35,862 bases of DNA, taken from positions 1-35,862 of the forward strand of contig JALGZR010000029.1 of NCBI GenBank assembly GCA_025774805.1, given 5' to 3'. Made by a program: the position numbers and the translations under genes. Below the pieces are notes generated by a model. The model had not been told where the DNA came from, made no database searches, and worked only from the letters and a program-made list of their open reading frames with translations. How positions within the stretch are numbered: position 1 is the stretch's first letter; each line of letters starts with the position of its first letter. This DNA is from a bacterium. Its GTDB lineage: Bacteria; ARS69. Below, in pieces: positions 21,666 to 30,429 of this stretch.

Positions 21666-22466
21666 ATGAATAGCCTGAACCCCCTCGGGAGGGGCGTCCG
21701 GATCCTGCCGGTCGGCCTCGTCCTCCTCGCGGGTGCGATCGCGCCCGCCCACGCCCAGTACGAGGACCCGGAGCTCGCGGCTCTGATCGCGGAGATCGAT
21801 GCCCTCTCGGCCCGGTTCCCCGCCTTCACTCCTTTCCCCTGGACCGAGGAAGAGGGCCAGACCGCTTTCCTCTACGGCGACACGAAGGGAATCATCCACC
21901 ACATCGTCTCCGACGAGGGGCGGCTGCACGAGCAGTGGAAGAGCTTCCCTCTCGAAGGAACCGTACGCGAGATCTTCGCCGAGGATCTCGACGGAGACGG
22001 ACGTTACGAGATCGTCGCCCATACGACCGGTCTGCGGGTGTACGTGTGGGAGACCGAGAAGTACGAACTCCTCTGGGAGTCGGTGGAGGAGAACTTCGAG
22101 GCCATCCACGCGATGGTGATCGCCGACGTCGATCGCGATCCGGCGCAGGAGATCGTGCTCTGCGCCAACAACAAGATCGCCTACTACGACGGGATCGAGT
22201 TCTTCCGGGAGAAGGAGGGGCGCGACTTCATCGAGCCGACGGTCATGCTCATCGCCGACGTGGACAACGACACGACGGACGAGATCGTCACGAACGACGG
22301 CTACGTGATCGACACGAACTCGCTGAGCATCGAGTGGGCGACCGACGGCTTCGGCTACCCCATGTCGCTGTTCGACATCGACGACGACGGGGTGCCGGAG
22401 GTCGTGGGCGAGATGGGCGGGGCGGTTCAGTTCTGGGACGTCGAGGATCAGCGCGAGATCTGGTAG
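21666..22466 (+). CDS. Exported FG-GAP/VCBS-like repeat protein
   Basis: 266 aa with a signal peptide (VRILPVGLVLLAGAIAPAHA, cleavage near residue 30). The ribosome site is GGGAGGA just upstream of ATG 21666. The mature part contains acidic repeats of the calcium-binding FG-GAP/VCBS kind: EDLDGDGRYEIVAHTTG, IADVDRDPAQEIVLCANN, IADVDNDTTDEIVTNDG and FDIDDDGVPEVVGEMGG, each a strand pair followed by D-x-D-x-[DN]-x3-[DE]. This suggests a partial beta-propeller with bound calcium. There is no C-terminal sorting module. Function is unknown: a periplasmic or surface binding protein is likely. Convergent with the FadJ-like gene, 54 nt away. Confidence 0.75.
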   Translation: MNSLNPLGRGVRILPVGLVLLAGAIAPAHAQYEDPELAALIAEIDALSARFPAFTPFPWTEEEGQTAFLYGDTKGIIHHIVSDEGRLHEQWKSFPLEGTVREIFAEDLDGDGRYEIVAHTTGLRVYVWETEKYELLWESVEENFEAIHAMVIADVDRDPAQEIVLCANNKIAYYDGIEFFREKEGRDFIEPTVMLIADVDNDTTDEIVTNDGYVIDTNSLSIEWATDGFGYPMSLFDIDDDGVPEVVGEMGGAVQFWDVEDQREIW

Positions 22467-22520
22467 GACGTGCGTCGCGCGATTCTCGACGGCGATGCGC
22501 GACCCGCCGCGGGACGCGCC

Positions 22521-24635
22521 CTACGGCGAGGTGCCGAACAGCTCGCTCAGCTCGGCGGCGGGGGTGAATCGGGGACCGTGCCTCTCGGCGAGGCGATCGA
22601 GATCGCCCCGGATCCGGCTCTCCCCCCGGGCGAGCGCCCACCGCCGGACGCCTCCCCGGAACGGGGGGAAACCCGCGCCCAGTACGGTTCCCAGGTCGAG
22701 GTGCGAAGGCTCGAAGACGAGCCCCTCGGCGAGAGCGCGCGCGGCCTCGTTGACCATCCCGGAGAGGAGACGCGAGACGATCTCCTCGTTCCCGGGTGCC
22801 GTCGCGGGGCCGACGATTCCTCCGAGGTCGGCCGTGTTCGGCGTTCGCTCCTTGCCCGTACCTCGCCAGAACCCGCGCCCCGCCTTCGTTCCCAGCGCTC
22901 CCCGGTCGAGCAACGTCTGGAGGAGTCCCGCCGGCTTCGCACGCTCGCCGAACGCGTCCTCCATGACCGCCGAGACCTTCGCCGCGACGTCGATCCCCAC
23001 CTCGTCGAGCACGCGCAGGGGGCCCATCGGCATGCCGAAGGCGAGGAGGGCGCCGTCGACGCGCTCGATCGGCCAACCGTCCTCCACACAGAGCGCCGCC
23101 TCGTTGAGGTAGGGAAGAAGCAGACGGTTGACGAGGAACCCGGGGCGATCCCTCACCACGAGCGGCGTCTTCTTCAGACGGCGCACGAGACCGACCGCGC
23201 GCGAGACGACCGCGTCCCGGGTCGTCTCTCCCGGAATGATCTCCACGAGCGGCATCCGATCGACGGGATTGAAGAAGTGGATCCCGACGAGCCGTTCCGG
23301 TGAGTCGAGGGCCGAAGCGATGCGCGTGATCGGAAGGGAAGAAGTGTTCGTCGCGAGATAGGCGTCCTCCGGGACGAGGCGCTCGAGCTCGCGAAACACC
23401 GTCGTCTTGAGCTCGAGGCTCTCCGGAACGGCCTCGATCACGAAATCCACCCGCCCGACTCCCGTCGTGTCGGTCGTCGGGGAGATCCGAGCGAGGATCG
23501 CGTCCCTCTCCCGGGGTGTGAGCGCCCGCCGCCGCACGCGCCGGTTGAGAGGCGCGGCCGCCCCGGCCATCCCGATTCGGAGAGAGTCCACGGCGACGTC
23601 CCGCATGCGAACCGACAGCCCCCGCGCCGCCAGGGCGCCGGCGATTCCCCCTCCCATGGTGCCCGCGCCGATCACGGCGGCCCGCCGCGACTCCCGGTCG
23701 GCGGGGGAGGACGATCCGGTCCAGGGATGCCGCGCGAGCCCCTCGTTGCCCTCGTAGAGAAAGAGGAGATGGTGGGCGACCTCGCTCGCCGCGAGCCGGC
23801 CGAAGGCGCTCGCCTCGCGCTCCATCGCGCGCCGCCGCGGCGCCCCGTATCCGTCCACGACCCGCTCGATGATCTCGCCCGGGGCGGGGTAGTGCCCTCC
23901 GGTCCGTTTCGTCACGTCCTTGCGGGCGCGGTCCGCGAGGTAGCGCCGTCCCGGGGGGGTGCGGCCCAGGGCGAAGTCGACGAGCCGCGGTCCGAGCTTG
24001 CGCCGCCTTGTCCGGTGTCCGTTCGCGATCATCTCGACCGCGACGCGGTCAAGGAACTCCGGGTGTGTGATCCGGTCGACGAGACCGAGCCGCAGCGCCT
24101 TGCGGGGACGGACGTTCTTGCCGGCGAGAATCAGCGGAAGCCCCGCAGCGATTCCGATGGTCCGTGGCAGCCGCCAGGTTCCTCCGAATCCGGGCAGGAT
24201 GCCGAGCCGGACCTCGGGCAGGCCCAGGATCACGGAGTCGTCGTCCACCGCCACCCGCAGGTCGCAGGCGAGGGCGGTCTCGAGGCCGCCGCCCAGGCAC
24301 GCCCCGTTGATGGCCGCCACCGTCGGGAACGGCAGGTCCTCGATCCGGCTCATCAGATCCTGGCCCCGCCTCGCCTTGGCGGTCGCCTCCTCCGCGCTCT
24401 CGAGCGAGGCGATGAGCGACACGTCCGCACCCGCGATGAAGTTGCCCCGCTTCGCCGAGGCCAGCACCAGTCCCTTCGGACGAGAGGCCTCCGCCTGATC
24501 GAGGGCCTCGGTCATCTGCTCGAGCCAGACCTCGTCGATGAGGTTGACGCGGGAGCCCGCACGATCGAGCACGACCGCGAGCACGTCTCCCGGCCGCTCT
24601 TCGAGGCGCAACCGCCGTTCGGTCGTTTCGTTCAC
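22521..24635 (-). CDS. fadJ: Enoyl-CoA hydratase / 3-hydroxyacyl-CoA dehydrogenase fusion (FadJ/FadB-like)
   Basis: This bifunctional beta-oxidation enzyme hydrates enoyl-CoA and oxidises 3-hydroxyacyl-CoA. GTG 24635 overlaps the thiolase stop (GTGA) and has GGAGAGGA upstream; 704 aa, normal for FadB/FadJ. The N-terminal crotonase domain (about 10-200) has FIAGADVSLIA, INGACLGGGLETALACDLRV with Glu119, and LPEVRLGILPGFGGTWRLPR with Glu141, the two catalytic glutamates. The dehydrogenase domain starts near 318 with AAVIGAGTMGGGIAGALAAR and includes ATNTSSLPIT and GIHFFNPVDRMPLVEIIPGE with the catalytic His. C-terminal dimerisation domains follow (MGPLRVLDEVGIDVA, GTKAGRGFW). It is last in the patatin-thiolase-FadJ operon. 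Confidence 0.94.
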   Translation of the reverse strand: MNETTERRLRLEERPGDVLAVVLDRAGSRVNLIDEVWLEQMTEALDQAEASRPKGLVLASAKRGNFIAGADVSLIASLESAEEATAKARRGQDLMSRIEDLPFPTVAAINGACLGGGLETALACDLRVAVDDDSVILGLPEVRLGILPGFGGTWRLPRTIGIAAGLPLILAGKNVRPRKALRLGLVDRITHPEFLDRVAVEMIANGHRTRRRKLGPRLVDFALGRTPPGRRYLADRARKDVTKRTGGHYPAPGEIIERVVDGYGAPRRRAMEREASAFGRLAASEVAHHLLFLYEGNEGLARHPWTGSSSPADRESRRAAVIGAGTMGGGIAGALAARGLSVRMRDVAVDSLRIGMAGAAAPLNRRVRRRALTPRERDAILARISPTTDTTGVGRVDFVIEAVPESLELKTTVFRELERLVPEDAYLATNTSSLPITRIASALDSPERLVGIHFFNPVDRMPLVEIIPGETTRDAVVSRAVGLVRRLKKTPLVVRDRPGFLVNRLLLPYLNEAALCVEDGWPIERVDGALLAFGMPMGPLRVLDEVGIDVAAKVSAVMEDAFGERAKPAGLLQTLLDRGALGTKAGRGFWRGTGKERTPNTADLGGIVGPATAPGNEEIVSRLLSGMVNEAARALAEGLVFEPSHLDLGTVLGAGFPPFRGGVRRWALARGESRIRGDLDRLAERHGPRFTPAAELSELFGTSP

Positions 24636-25921
24636 CGGATCCTCTCCAAGACGACGGCCGAGCCCTGTCCTCCCCCGACACAGAGACTCGCGAGACCGAG
24701 TCCCTCTCCGGACCGGATCAGCTCGGCCAGAAGGGTGACGACGAGGCGGGCACCGGTCGCACCGATCGGATGACCCAGTGCGATCGCACCGCCGTTGACG
24801 TTGAGCCGCTCGCGGTCGAGCACCCCGGTCGCGCGGGACCGCCCCAGCTCGTCGGTCGCGAAGCGATCGGAGGCGAGGGCTCTCTCGCACGCGATCACCT
24901 GCGCCGCGAACGCTTCGTTGATCTCGATCCGTCCGATATCCGCGATCTCCACTCCCGCCCGATCGAGCGCCTCGGGGATCGCGTAGGCGGGTCCGAGCCC
25001 CATGCGCGCGGGGGACAGGCCGCGGGTGGCGAACGCGCGGATCCGGGCCATCGGCCTTCGACCCCAGCCGGCCGCCGTCTCCTCCGACGCGACGAGAACC
25101 GCCGCGGCGCCGTCCGTGATCTGGCAGGAGTTCCCGGCCGTCACGGTCCCGTCCCTCCGCTCGAACACCGGTCGCAGCTTCGCCAGGGCCTCCGTGCTCT
25201 GGTTCTCGCGAGGTCCCACGTCGTGCTCGACCACCCGGGCGTACCTCGGCCCCACGTGGACGGGCACGATCTCCTCGGCGAAGCGTCCCGCCTCGCGAGC
25301 CGCGCACGCCCGGCGGTGGCTCTCGAGGGCATAGGCGTCCTGCTCCTCGCGGGAGACTCCGAACTCCCGGGCGAGCCTCTCCGCGGTTCGGCCCATGTTC
25401 AGACCGCAGACCGGATCGGTCAGTCCCTCGATGATCGCGGAACGGGGCGCCAGGAGCTTCGGACGCAGCGCCCCGAGGGCCGAGATCTTCGCCCCGATCG
25501 TCTTGGCCTTCGCCCACCGCAGGAACCAGGCGTTCGCCTCCACCGGAAGGTGCATCGGGATGCGGCTCATGCTCTCGGTGCCTCCGGCGACCACGACCCG
25601 GGCGCTTCCCGCCGAGACCATCTGCGCGGCGAGTAGGATCGCCTCGAGCCCCGCCGCGCAGTTCCGGTGCACCGTCAGCCCGGGGACGGACTCGGGGAGA
25701 CCGACCGTCAGTCCGACCACCCGGGCGATGTTCGGGGCATCCGCCGGCGTGGCTGCGTTGCCGAGAACGATCTCGTCGACCGCGGCGGGGTCGACGTCCG
25801 TCCCCTCCAGGAGCTCGCGCACCGCCTGGCGGGCCAGCTCCTTCGCGGGAACCTCCCGCAGATCCTCTCCCGCCCTCACGAGCGGGGTCCGCACCGCACC
25901 CAGCACGACGGGGGTCGGCAT
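24632..25921 (-). CDS. Acetyl-CoA acyltransferase (thiolase)
   Basis: The thiolase cleaves 3-ketoacyl-CoA in beta-oxidation. ATG 25921 shares one base with the patatin stop (TGATG); 429 aa, close to the FadI/trifunctional type length. The nucleophile is Cys88 in TVHRNCAAGLEAI. The C-terminal catalytic pair is present in NVNGGAIALGHPIGATGAR (His) and SLCVGGGQGSAVV (Cys). NEAFAAQVIA and AGNSCQITDGAAAVLVA are also typical. Together with the downstream hydratase/dehydrogenase fusion it provides the last three steps of the fatty-acid oxidation spiral. Acyl-CoA dehydrogenase and acyl-CoA ligase genes are not in the window. Confidence 0.94.
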   Translation of the reverse strand: MPTPVVLGAVRTPLVRAGEDLREVPAKELARQAVRELLEGTDVDPAAVDEIVLGNAATPADAPNIARVVGLTVGLPESVPGLTVHRNCAAGLEAILLAAQMVSAGSARVVVAGGTESMSRIPMHLPVEANAWFLRWAKAKTIGAKISALGALRPKLLAPRSAIIEGLTDPVCGLNMGRTAERLAREFGVSREEQDAYALESHRRACAAREAGRFAEEIVPVHVGPRYARVVEHDVGPRENQSTEALAKLRPVFERRDGTVTAGNSCQITDGAAAVLVASEETAAGWGRRPMARIRAFATRGLSPARMGLGPAYAIPEALDRAGVEIADIGRIEINEAFAAQVIACERALASDRFATDELGRSRATGVLDRERLNVNGGAIALGHPIGATGARLVVTLLAELIRSGEGLGLASLCVGGGQGSAVVLERIR

Positions 25922-26808
25922 CAGGTCTCCTTTCTCTTGGGAGTCCGGAAAGGGGAGTGGTTCTTCAGCCAGCGGACGACCCGCCTCCAATCTCCGCCTC
26001 CGACCGGTTCCCTCTCGCGCTCCCTCAGAAGAGCGAGAATCGAGGGTACCGCCTGTCGTCCGTACTCGTAGCCGACCCGGATCAGCTCGTCGGACCGATG
26101 GAGATCGTAGGGGCCGAAGCCCGAGAGGTCGGGTCGGATGACGTAGTCGGCCCGCTGCTCGGACACACGGGCGTTTCGCTGCGACACGAATCCGACGACG
26201 CGCAGCGCCACCTCCAGGAAGTTCCGCGGATCCTCCATGTGCCAGTTGTGGATCCCGCCCAAGTTCACCGCGATCTTGAAGTCGCACCCGAGCTCCTCGA
26301 GCGTCTCGACGGGCAGGTACTCCACGAGACCGCCGTCGGCGATGAGATTCCCCTCGATCATGAGGGGGGCGAAGAGCTGGGGGATGGAGCAGCTCGCGCG
26401 GATGGGAGGTCCCAGACGTCCCCGGGTGAAGACCGCCTTCCGGCCGGTGGTCAGGTCGGCGGCCACGACCGCGAACGGGATCTTCAACTGCTCGAAGTGA
26501 AGGTCGCCGACGCGCTCCTCGATGAATTTCCCCAGCTTCTCGTTCGAGAGCAGACCCATACGGGGAATCGTGACGCGCGTGAGACGTCTCCAGGAGATCT
26601 CCCGGGCCATCTCCTCCATCTCGTCGATCGAGAACCCGGCCGCGAGAAGGGCCCCGATGATCGACCCGCCGCTCGTGGCCGCGATCGCGTGAATGGGAAC
26701 GGATGCCTCGATGAGGGCCCGGAGGATACCGACGTGCGCCACGACCTTCGCCACCCCGCCCGAGAGAGCGAGACCCACGCGCGGGAGCTCTTCACCGGTC
26801 AAGATCAC
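25921..26808 (-). CDS. Patatin-like phospholipase (RssA/YchK type)
   Basis: 295 aa from ATG 26808. The oxyanion loop is LSGGVAKVVAHVGILRALIE, near residues 15-34. The nucleophile elbow is AATSGGSIIG with Ser46, where the usual GxSxG has Ala at the first position. The catalytic Asp158 is in LIADGGLVEYLP. Typical RssA-like additions are VVAADLTTGRKAVF and IRASCSIPQLFAPLMIEG. The C-terminal ~50 residues are basic (REREREPVGGGDWRRVVRWL). Patatin-like enzymes hydrolyse acyl esters of phospholipids. Here the coupling to thiolase and FadJ suggests that released fatty acids are fed to oxidation. No signal peptide, so cytoplasmic. Confidence 0.9.
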   Translation of the reverse strand: MILTGEELPRVGLALSGGVAKVVAHVGILRALIEASVPIHAIAATSGGSIIGALLAAGFSIDEMEEMAREISWRRLTRVTIPRMGLLSNEKLGKFIEERVGDLHFEQLKIPFAVVAADLTTGRKAVFTRGRLGPPIRASCSIPQLFAPLMIEGNLIADGGLVEYLPVETLEELGCDFKIAVNLGGIHNWHMEDPRNFLEVALRVVGFVSQRNARVSEQRADYVIRPDLSGFGPYDLHRSDELIRVGYEYGRQAVPSILALLREREREPVGGGDWRRVVRWLKNHSPFRTPKRKET

Positions 26809-26864
26809 ATCCCCTCCGCTTGACCGTCACGGAACGCCACGCTAGCATCCGCCGGAATTGCGCG

Positions 26865-26890
26865 AGCGCAGCGGCCCAGCGCAGCGGCCC
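26865..26890. repeat. Short tandem direct repeat
   Basis: AGCGCAGCGGCCC occurs twice head to tail (26865-26877 and 26878-26890) in the 251-nt divergent gap between the patatin and UPF0158 genes. The rest of the gap contains nothing I can name. Confidence 0.6.
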
Positions 26891-27059
26891 GCCGGATGCA
26901 ATCCACCCATCCCGGGCGCGCGTGCTGGGGTGCGCGGGACCGCACGAGTCGTGAGAGTGCGTGAGTGAGCGCGCTTCCGGGTGTCGACACCGGTTACGCT
27001 CTTTCCGCGGTCGTTCGAACGGTGCCGACCCATTCTTCCATGCCGTCGAGAAGGTGTCC

Positions 27060-27512
27060 ATGAACGTCTCGGATCTCGATCTCGCCGCAATCTCGCAGGC
27101 GCTGGACGACCACGATCCCGACCGCGAGCACTACCTGGACTTGCGAGAAGGATCCCTTTGGACTTTCGTCTTTTCGGAGTCGACGGATGAGACCCGATCT
27201 CGCCTCGCCGAGGTGACGGCGGGCGAGGGTTCGACCCACCGCCGGATCCCGTCCATGACGGCGCAAGAGGCCTACGAGGAGGTCGAGGACTTCGTCGAAG
27301 GGCTGACCGACCCGGAGGCGCAGGACCGTCTCTTCGCCGCGCTCGAGAAGAAGGGGGCGCTCCGCACCTTCCGCGAGGCGCTCCTGGTGAGCGCGGAGAC
27401 CCGCCAGGGATGGACCGCTTTTCGGAGGGAGCGCTCGCGAAGCCGCCTCGAACGGTTCCTCGCGGAGCTCGGCATCGAGGGAGCGGAGACGATCGGAGAA
27501 GGCGCGAAGTGA
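27060..27512 (+). CDS. UPF0158-family protein
   Basis: 150 aa from ATG 27060. The N-terminal half includes AISQALDDHDPDREHYLDLR followed by EGSLWTF, like the DALE...DEQVYYLDxxTGEVV pattern of UPF0158 proteins. The C-terminal half is a helical domain (EEVEDFVEGLTDPEAQDRLF, ALEKKGALRTFREAL, GWTAFRRERSRSRLERFLAE) that strongly resembles the family's MEDFIE...L..AL.G.GAFRRFKD. The family is uncharacterised. Its stop overlaps the pfkA-like start by 4 nt (GTGA), so the two are coupled. Confidence 0.85.
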   Translation: MNVSDLDLAAISQALDDHDPDREHYLDLREGSLWTFVFSESTDETRSRLAEVTAGEGSTHRRIPSMTAQEAYEEVEDFVEGLTDPEAQDRLFAALEKKGALRTFREALLVSAETRQGWTAFRRERSRSRLERFLAELGIEGAETIGEGAK

Positions 27513-28612
27513 GCCCCCGGCCCCGGAGAACGAGAATCGCCGTCCTGACCGGGGGAGGGGACGCTCCCGGCCTCAACGCCGTGCTTCGCGCGGTCGTGAA
27601 GGCGGCGTTCCACCGGGGATACGAGGTTCTCGGCGTCGAGGACGGCTTCGAGGGGTTCTTCGACCGGACGTCGATCCGCCCCCTCGAGCTGGACGATGTC
27701 CGCGGCATCCTCCAGACGGGGGGCACGATCCTGCGGACGAGCAACCGGGGCGACCCCTTCTCCTTCCCCAAGGAGAGAGACGGCGAGTTCGTCCGCGAGG
27801 ACCGGTCCGACGAGGTGGTCGCCAGGGTCGAGGGCCTCGGAATCGATGCTCTCGTCGTCATCGGAGGCGACGGGTCCCTCGGGATCGCCCACCGGCTCTC
27901 TCTCAAGGGGGTCCCCGTCGTCGGCATCCCCAAGACCATCGACAACGACGTGGGCGGGACCGACGTCACCTTCGGCTTCAACACCGCCTGCCAGACCGCC
28001 GTGAACGCGATCGACCGGCTCCACACGACCGCGGCCAGCCATCAACGGGTCATGGTCATCGAGGTCATGGGGAGGAACTCGGGATGGATCGCCCTGAAGG
28101 CGGGGGCGTCGGGGGGTGGCGACGTGATCCTGATCCCGGAGATCCCCTTCCGCATCGAAGAGGTGTGCCGGAAGATCCGCGACCGCGAGGCCCGGGGGGC
28201 CCTCTTCTCGCTCGTCGTGGCCGCCGAAGGGGCCTATCCCGAGGGAGGAGAGAAGGTTCGGGTGGTCGACGCCGAGCGGAGCGCCACCGGATTCGAGCGT
28301 CTGGGGGGCATCGGATCGGTCGTGGCGGCCCAGATCGAGGAGCGCCTGCGCATCGAGTCCCGGGTGACCATTCTCGGCCACGTCCAGCGGGGAGGGAGCC
28401 CGACGACCCGCGACCGGATGCTGGGCACGCGCCTCGGGGTGGGGGCGGTCGACCTCGTAGAGGCCGGACACTTCGGCCACATGGTGGGGCTCCGTTGCGA
28501 GCGGATCACCCACGTGCCGCTCGAGGAGGCGCTCGCCCGCCCCAAACGGGTCGACCCCGACGGGGAGGAGGTCCGGGCGGTCGAGGCGATCGGGGTCAGC
28601 TTCGGACGCTGA
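27509..28612 (+). CDS. pfkA: 6-phosphofructokinase
   Basis: This enzyme phosphorylates fructose-6-phosphate in glycolysis. GTG 27509, with GGAGAAGG upstream and overlapping the UPF0158 stop; 367 aa. Motifs: VLTGGGDAPGLNAVLRAVVK (phosphate loop), LQTGGTILRTSNRG, VVIGGDGSLGIAHRL (GGDGS 119-123), GIPKTIDNDVGGTDVTFGFN (PKTIDND 141-147), and VIEVMGRNSGWIAL. The nucleotide-specificity residues are Gly in GGDGS and Lys in PKTIDND. Gly at the first position is the ATP-type state (PPi enzymes usually have Asp there), while Lys at the second is shared by PPi enzymes and some ATP enzymes, so ATP use is likely but not proven. A short hairpin-rich GC stretch and palindrome copy 6 follow. Confidence 0.92.
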   Translation: MSPRPRRTRIAVLTGGGDAPGLNAVLRAVVKAAFHRGYEVLGVEDGFEGFFDRTSIRPLELDDVRGILQTGGTILRTSNRGDPFSFPKERDGEFVREDRSDEVVARVEGLGIDALVVIGGDGSLGIAHRLSLKGVPVVGIPKTIDNDVGGTDVTFGFNTACQTAVNAIDRLHTTAASHQRVMVIEVMGRNSGWIALKAGASGGGDVILIPEIPFRIEEVCRKIRDREARGALFSLVVAAEGAYPEGGEKVRVVDAERSATGFERLGGIGSVVAAQIEERLRIESRVTILGHVQRGGSPTTRDRMLGTRLGVGAVDLVEAGHFGHMVGLRCERITHVPLEEALARPKRVDPDGEEVRAVEAIGVSFGR

Positions 28613-28960
28613 GTCGGGCGCCGGCCGGCCGGCCCCCGGCCCGGGGCTCCGGGAGACCCTGGCCTGCATATCTCACCAGCCTCTGCTGCGGCCGCGGCAA
28701 AGGCGCGCGACGAGCCTGGTGAGAAATGCTGGCAGGACGCGGGCTCCTCTTCACCCCTCAGAAGTTGAAGTGACCGCCCCCGCCGTCCCGCCGCCCCGAA
28801 GGGAGTCGACTCCGGCAATCGCGAATCGAAGCTGTGAAGCATCGTATGAAACAGGTAGGATCCTTTACATATTGCTTGACGGCTTGCATTTCTTGCTATT
28901 TCTTCGGATGTGGTCACGTACGGGAGGCGGCGTGATCCCGACCGACGGGGAGGAGTGGTG
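28613..28960. other. Intergenic region with AT-rich leader
   Basis: This 348-nt gap holds palindrome copy 6 and then a stretch (about 28795-28920) much lower in G+C than the surroundings, for example TTTACATATTGCTTGACGGC. TTGACG at 28876-28881 could be a -35, but the -10 is poor (TTTCTT at 17-nt spacing), so the XRE promoter probably lies here without a clear consensus. Confidence 0.4.
28659..28735. repeat. REP-like palindrome, copy 6 (long form)
   Basis: The left arm is CTGGCCTGCATATCTCACC, continuing AGCC; the right arm is GGTGAGAAATGCTGGCAG, preceded by GAGCCT. A GC-rich centre with GCTGCGGCCGCGGC lies between them. The left arm is identical to that of copy 1. Confidence 0.85.
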
Positions 28961-29632
28961 ATGAGAAGAATCGGCGAGAACATCCGTTTCTATCGGAGCC
29001 TGCGGGGTTTGACCCAGACGGCCCTGGCCCGGAAGGTCCAGGTCGCTCCCGCGTATATCAGCCAGATCGAGGCGAATCAGCGCGTCCCCAGCCTCAAGGT
29101 CACTCGCCGAATTGCCAACGTCCTGGGCATCGAGATGAGCGTGCTCGTCCGGGAAGCGGACCCCCGCGTGCAGGAGGGCCGGCTCTCCGATTCCGAGAAG
29201 CTCGACCTCCTGCGAACGCTGATCATGGCGATCGAAGGGGAGTCTCGGGCTCCGGAAGAATCATCGGCCGAAGAGCGATCGGTGGAAGCTCGAGAGTTCA
29301 TCGCGACCGAGGTGTACAGCGAGCCGGGCTACAGCGTGATCCTGCGGGAATTCTCGGGAAGCGGGCAGTTCGGCCGGGAGCTGTCGGAGATGGACGTCGA
29401 GTGCCACCTCGTTCTCGAGGGATGCGCCCGCGTCGTCGGGTCCTCCGGCAGCCGGGAGATCGGAACGGGCGAGGTCCACTCGCTCAGCCGACCGGGCACC
29501 GATCGTCTGTGCGGTACTCGGGGGGCCCGCATTCTCTCGGTCTACTCTCCCCGAGTGACGCTCCGGACGCTGATCGAGCCGACGCGCCCCACGGAGACGG
29601 TCGCCTCGACCGGAAGCTCGGTGGAGGACTAG
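28961..29632 (+). CDS. XRE-family transcriptional regulator with cupin-like C-terminus
   Basis: ATG 28961 follows GGGAGGAG; 223 aa. The N-terminal helix-turn-helix (about 3-62) is textbook: IGENIRFYRSLRGLTQTALA, RKVQVAPAYISQIEANQR, VPSLKVTRRIANVLGIEMSV. A linker rich in Glu/Ser (about 70-110) follows. The C-terminal ~110 residues have a beta-rich pattern (GYSVILREFSGSGQFGREL, VECHLVLEGCARVVGSSGSR, GEVHSLSRPGTDRL) that fits a small cupin-like sensor barrel, as in XRE-cupin regulators. This is inferred from the pattern. The ligand is unknown. It is preceded by an AT-rich leader and followed 117 nt later by folE. Confidence 0.85.
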   Translation: MRRIGENIRFYRSLRGLTQTALARKVQVAPAYISQIEANQRVPSLKVTRRIANVLGIEMSVLVREADPRVQEGRLSDSEKLDLLRTLIMAIEGESRAPEESSAEERSVEAREFIATEVYSEPGYSVILREFSGSGQFGRELSEMDVECHLVLEGCARVVGSSGSREIGTGEVHSLSRPGTDRLCGTRGARILSVYSPRVTLRTLIEPTRPTETVASTGSSVED

Positions 29633-29639
29633 GCTGGGC

Positions 29640-29682
29640 CTCCCGGCCCCGGTCCCGGCCCCCGTCCTCGGAGGGCCGGGAG
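29640..29682 (+). terminator. GC-rich hairpin downstream of the XRE gene
   Basis: CTCCCGGCC (29640-29648) pairs perfectly with GGCCGGGAG (29674-29682), 9 bp with a 25-nt loop, immediately after the XRE stop. There is no U-tract, so it could be a weak intrinsic terminator or a processing hairpin. Confidence 0.4.
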
Positions 29683-29749
29683 CGGCGCTCGACCGGCGTC
29701 CGCCCGGGAGAGGACCGCCGTCGCACACCCCGCTCAGGAGCCCGAACGG

Positions 29750-30313
29750 ATGAGTGTCTTCCAGGAGAGCGTGCGGACCATTCTGGAGTCCATCGGGGAG
29801 GACCCCGGTCGAGAGGGTCTGGTCAAGACCCCGGAGAGGGTGGAGGACGCCTGGCGAGTCTTAACGGTTGGCTATGCCCAGGATCCCATGGCCACCCTCC
29901 GGAGAGCGGTCTTCGAGGAGCACTGCAACGAGATGGTCATGGTCCGGGAGATCGAGCTCTACAGCATGTGCGAACACCACCTCCTGCCCTTCTTCGGCAA
30001 GTGCCATGTCGCGTACCTGCCCAAGAACCGGATCGTGGGGCTGTCCAAGCTCGCGCGGGTCGTGGAGATCTTCGCCCGGCGCCTCCAGGTCCAGGAACGC
30101 CTCACCACCCAGATCGCCGAGGCGGTCCAGGGGGCGCTGGATCCGTACGGGGTCGGGGTCGTGATCGAGGCCCGCCACCTCTGCATGATGATGCGGGGGG
30201 TGGAGAAGCAGAACAGCCTGGCGGTCAAGAGCTGCATGCTCGGGTCCTTCCAGTCCGACGCGGCGACCCGGAACGAGTTCGTCGATCTGGTGGGCCGAAG
30301 CCACTCACTGTGA
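29750..30313 (+). CDS. folE: GTP cyclohydrolase I
   Basis: FolE converts GTP to dihydroneopterin triphosphate, the first step of folate (and some pterin or deazapurine) synthesis. ATG 29750; 187 aa, a usual length. Zinc ligands are Cys74 and His77 in [20 protein letters not shown] and Cys145 in [17 protein letters not shown]. The substrate-binding segments [31 protein letters not shown] and [15 protein letters not shown] are all typical. No other folate gene is in the window. The following 279-nt gap holds the promoter and leader of the secreted-protein gene. Confidence 0.97.
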   Translation: MSVFQESVRTILESIGEDPGREGLVKTPERVEDAWRVLTVGYAQDPMATLRRAVFEEHCNEMVMVREIELYSMCEHHLLPFFGKCHVAYLPKNRIVGLSKLARVVEIFARRLQVQERLTTQIAEAVQGALDPYGVGVVIEARHLCMMMRGVEKQNSLAVKSCMLGSFQSDAATRNEFVDLVGRSHSL

Positions 30314-30400
30314 GACAGAATTTGGATCATTCGGCAAGAGTGGACCTCTCCGGGGAATCCTCGCCAGGAATCCACGGAAAGCTGACGGATGTCAGCATCG

Positions 30401-30429
30401 TTGACGCCCCCTTGCCCGTTTGCTAGAGT
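30401..30429 (+). promoter_or_regulatory. Promoter of the first large secreted-protein gene
   Basis: TTGACG (30401-30406), a 17-nt spacer, and TAGAGT (30424-30429) preceded by TGC (extended -10). The same arrangement with the same spacing precedes the paralogue at 34205-34233, and both drive long leaders of about 160 nt. A ribosome site AGGGGG lies before the ATG at 30593. Confidence 0.7.

Noticed and set aside
5587-28735. The palindromes as parts of a CRISPR array
   Set aside because: Copies are kilobases apart, not regularly spaced, vary in their centres, and no cas gene is present.
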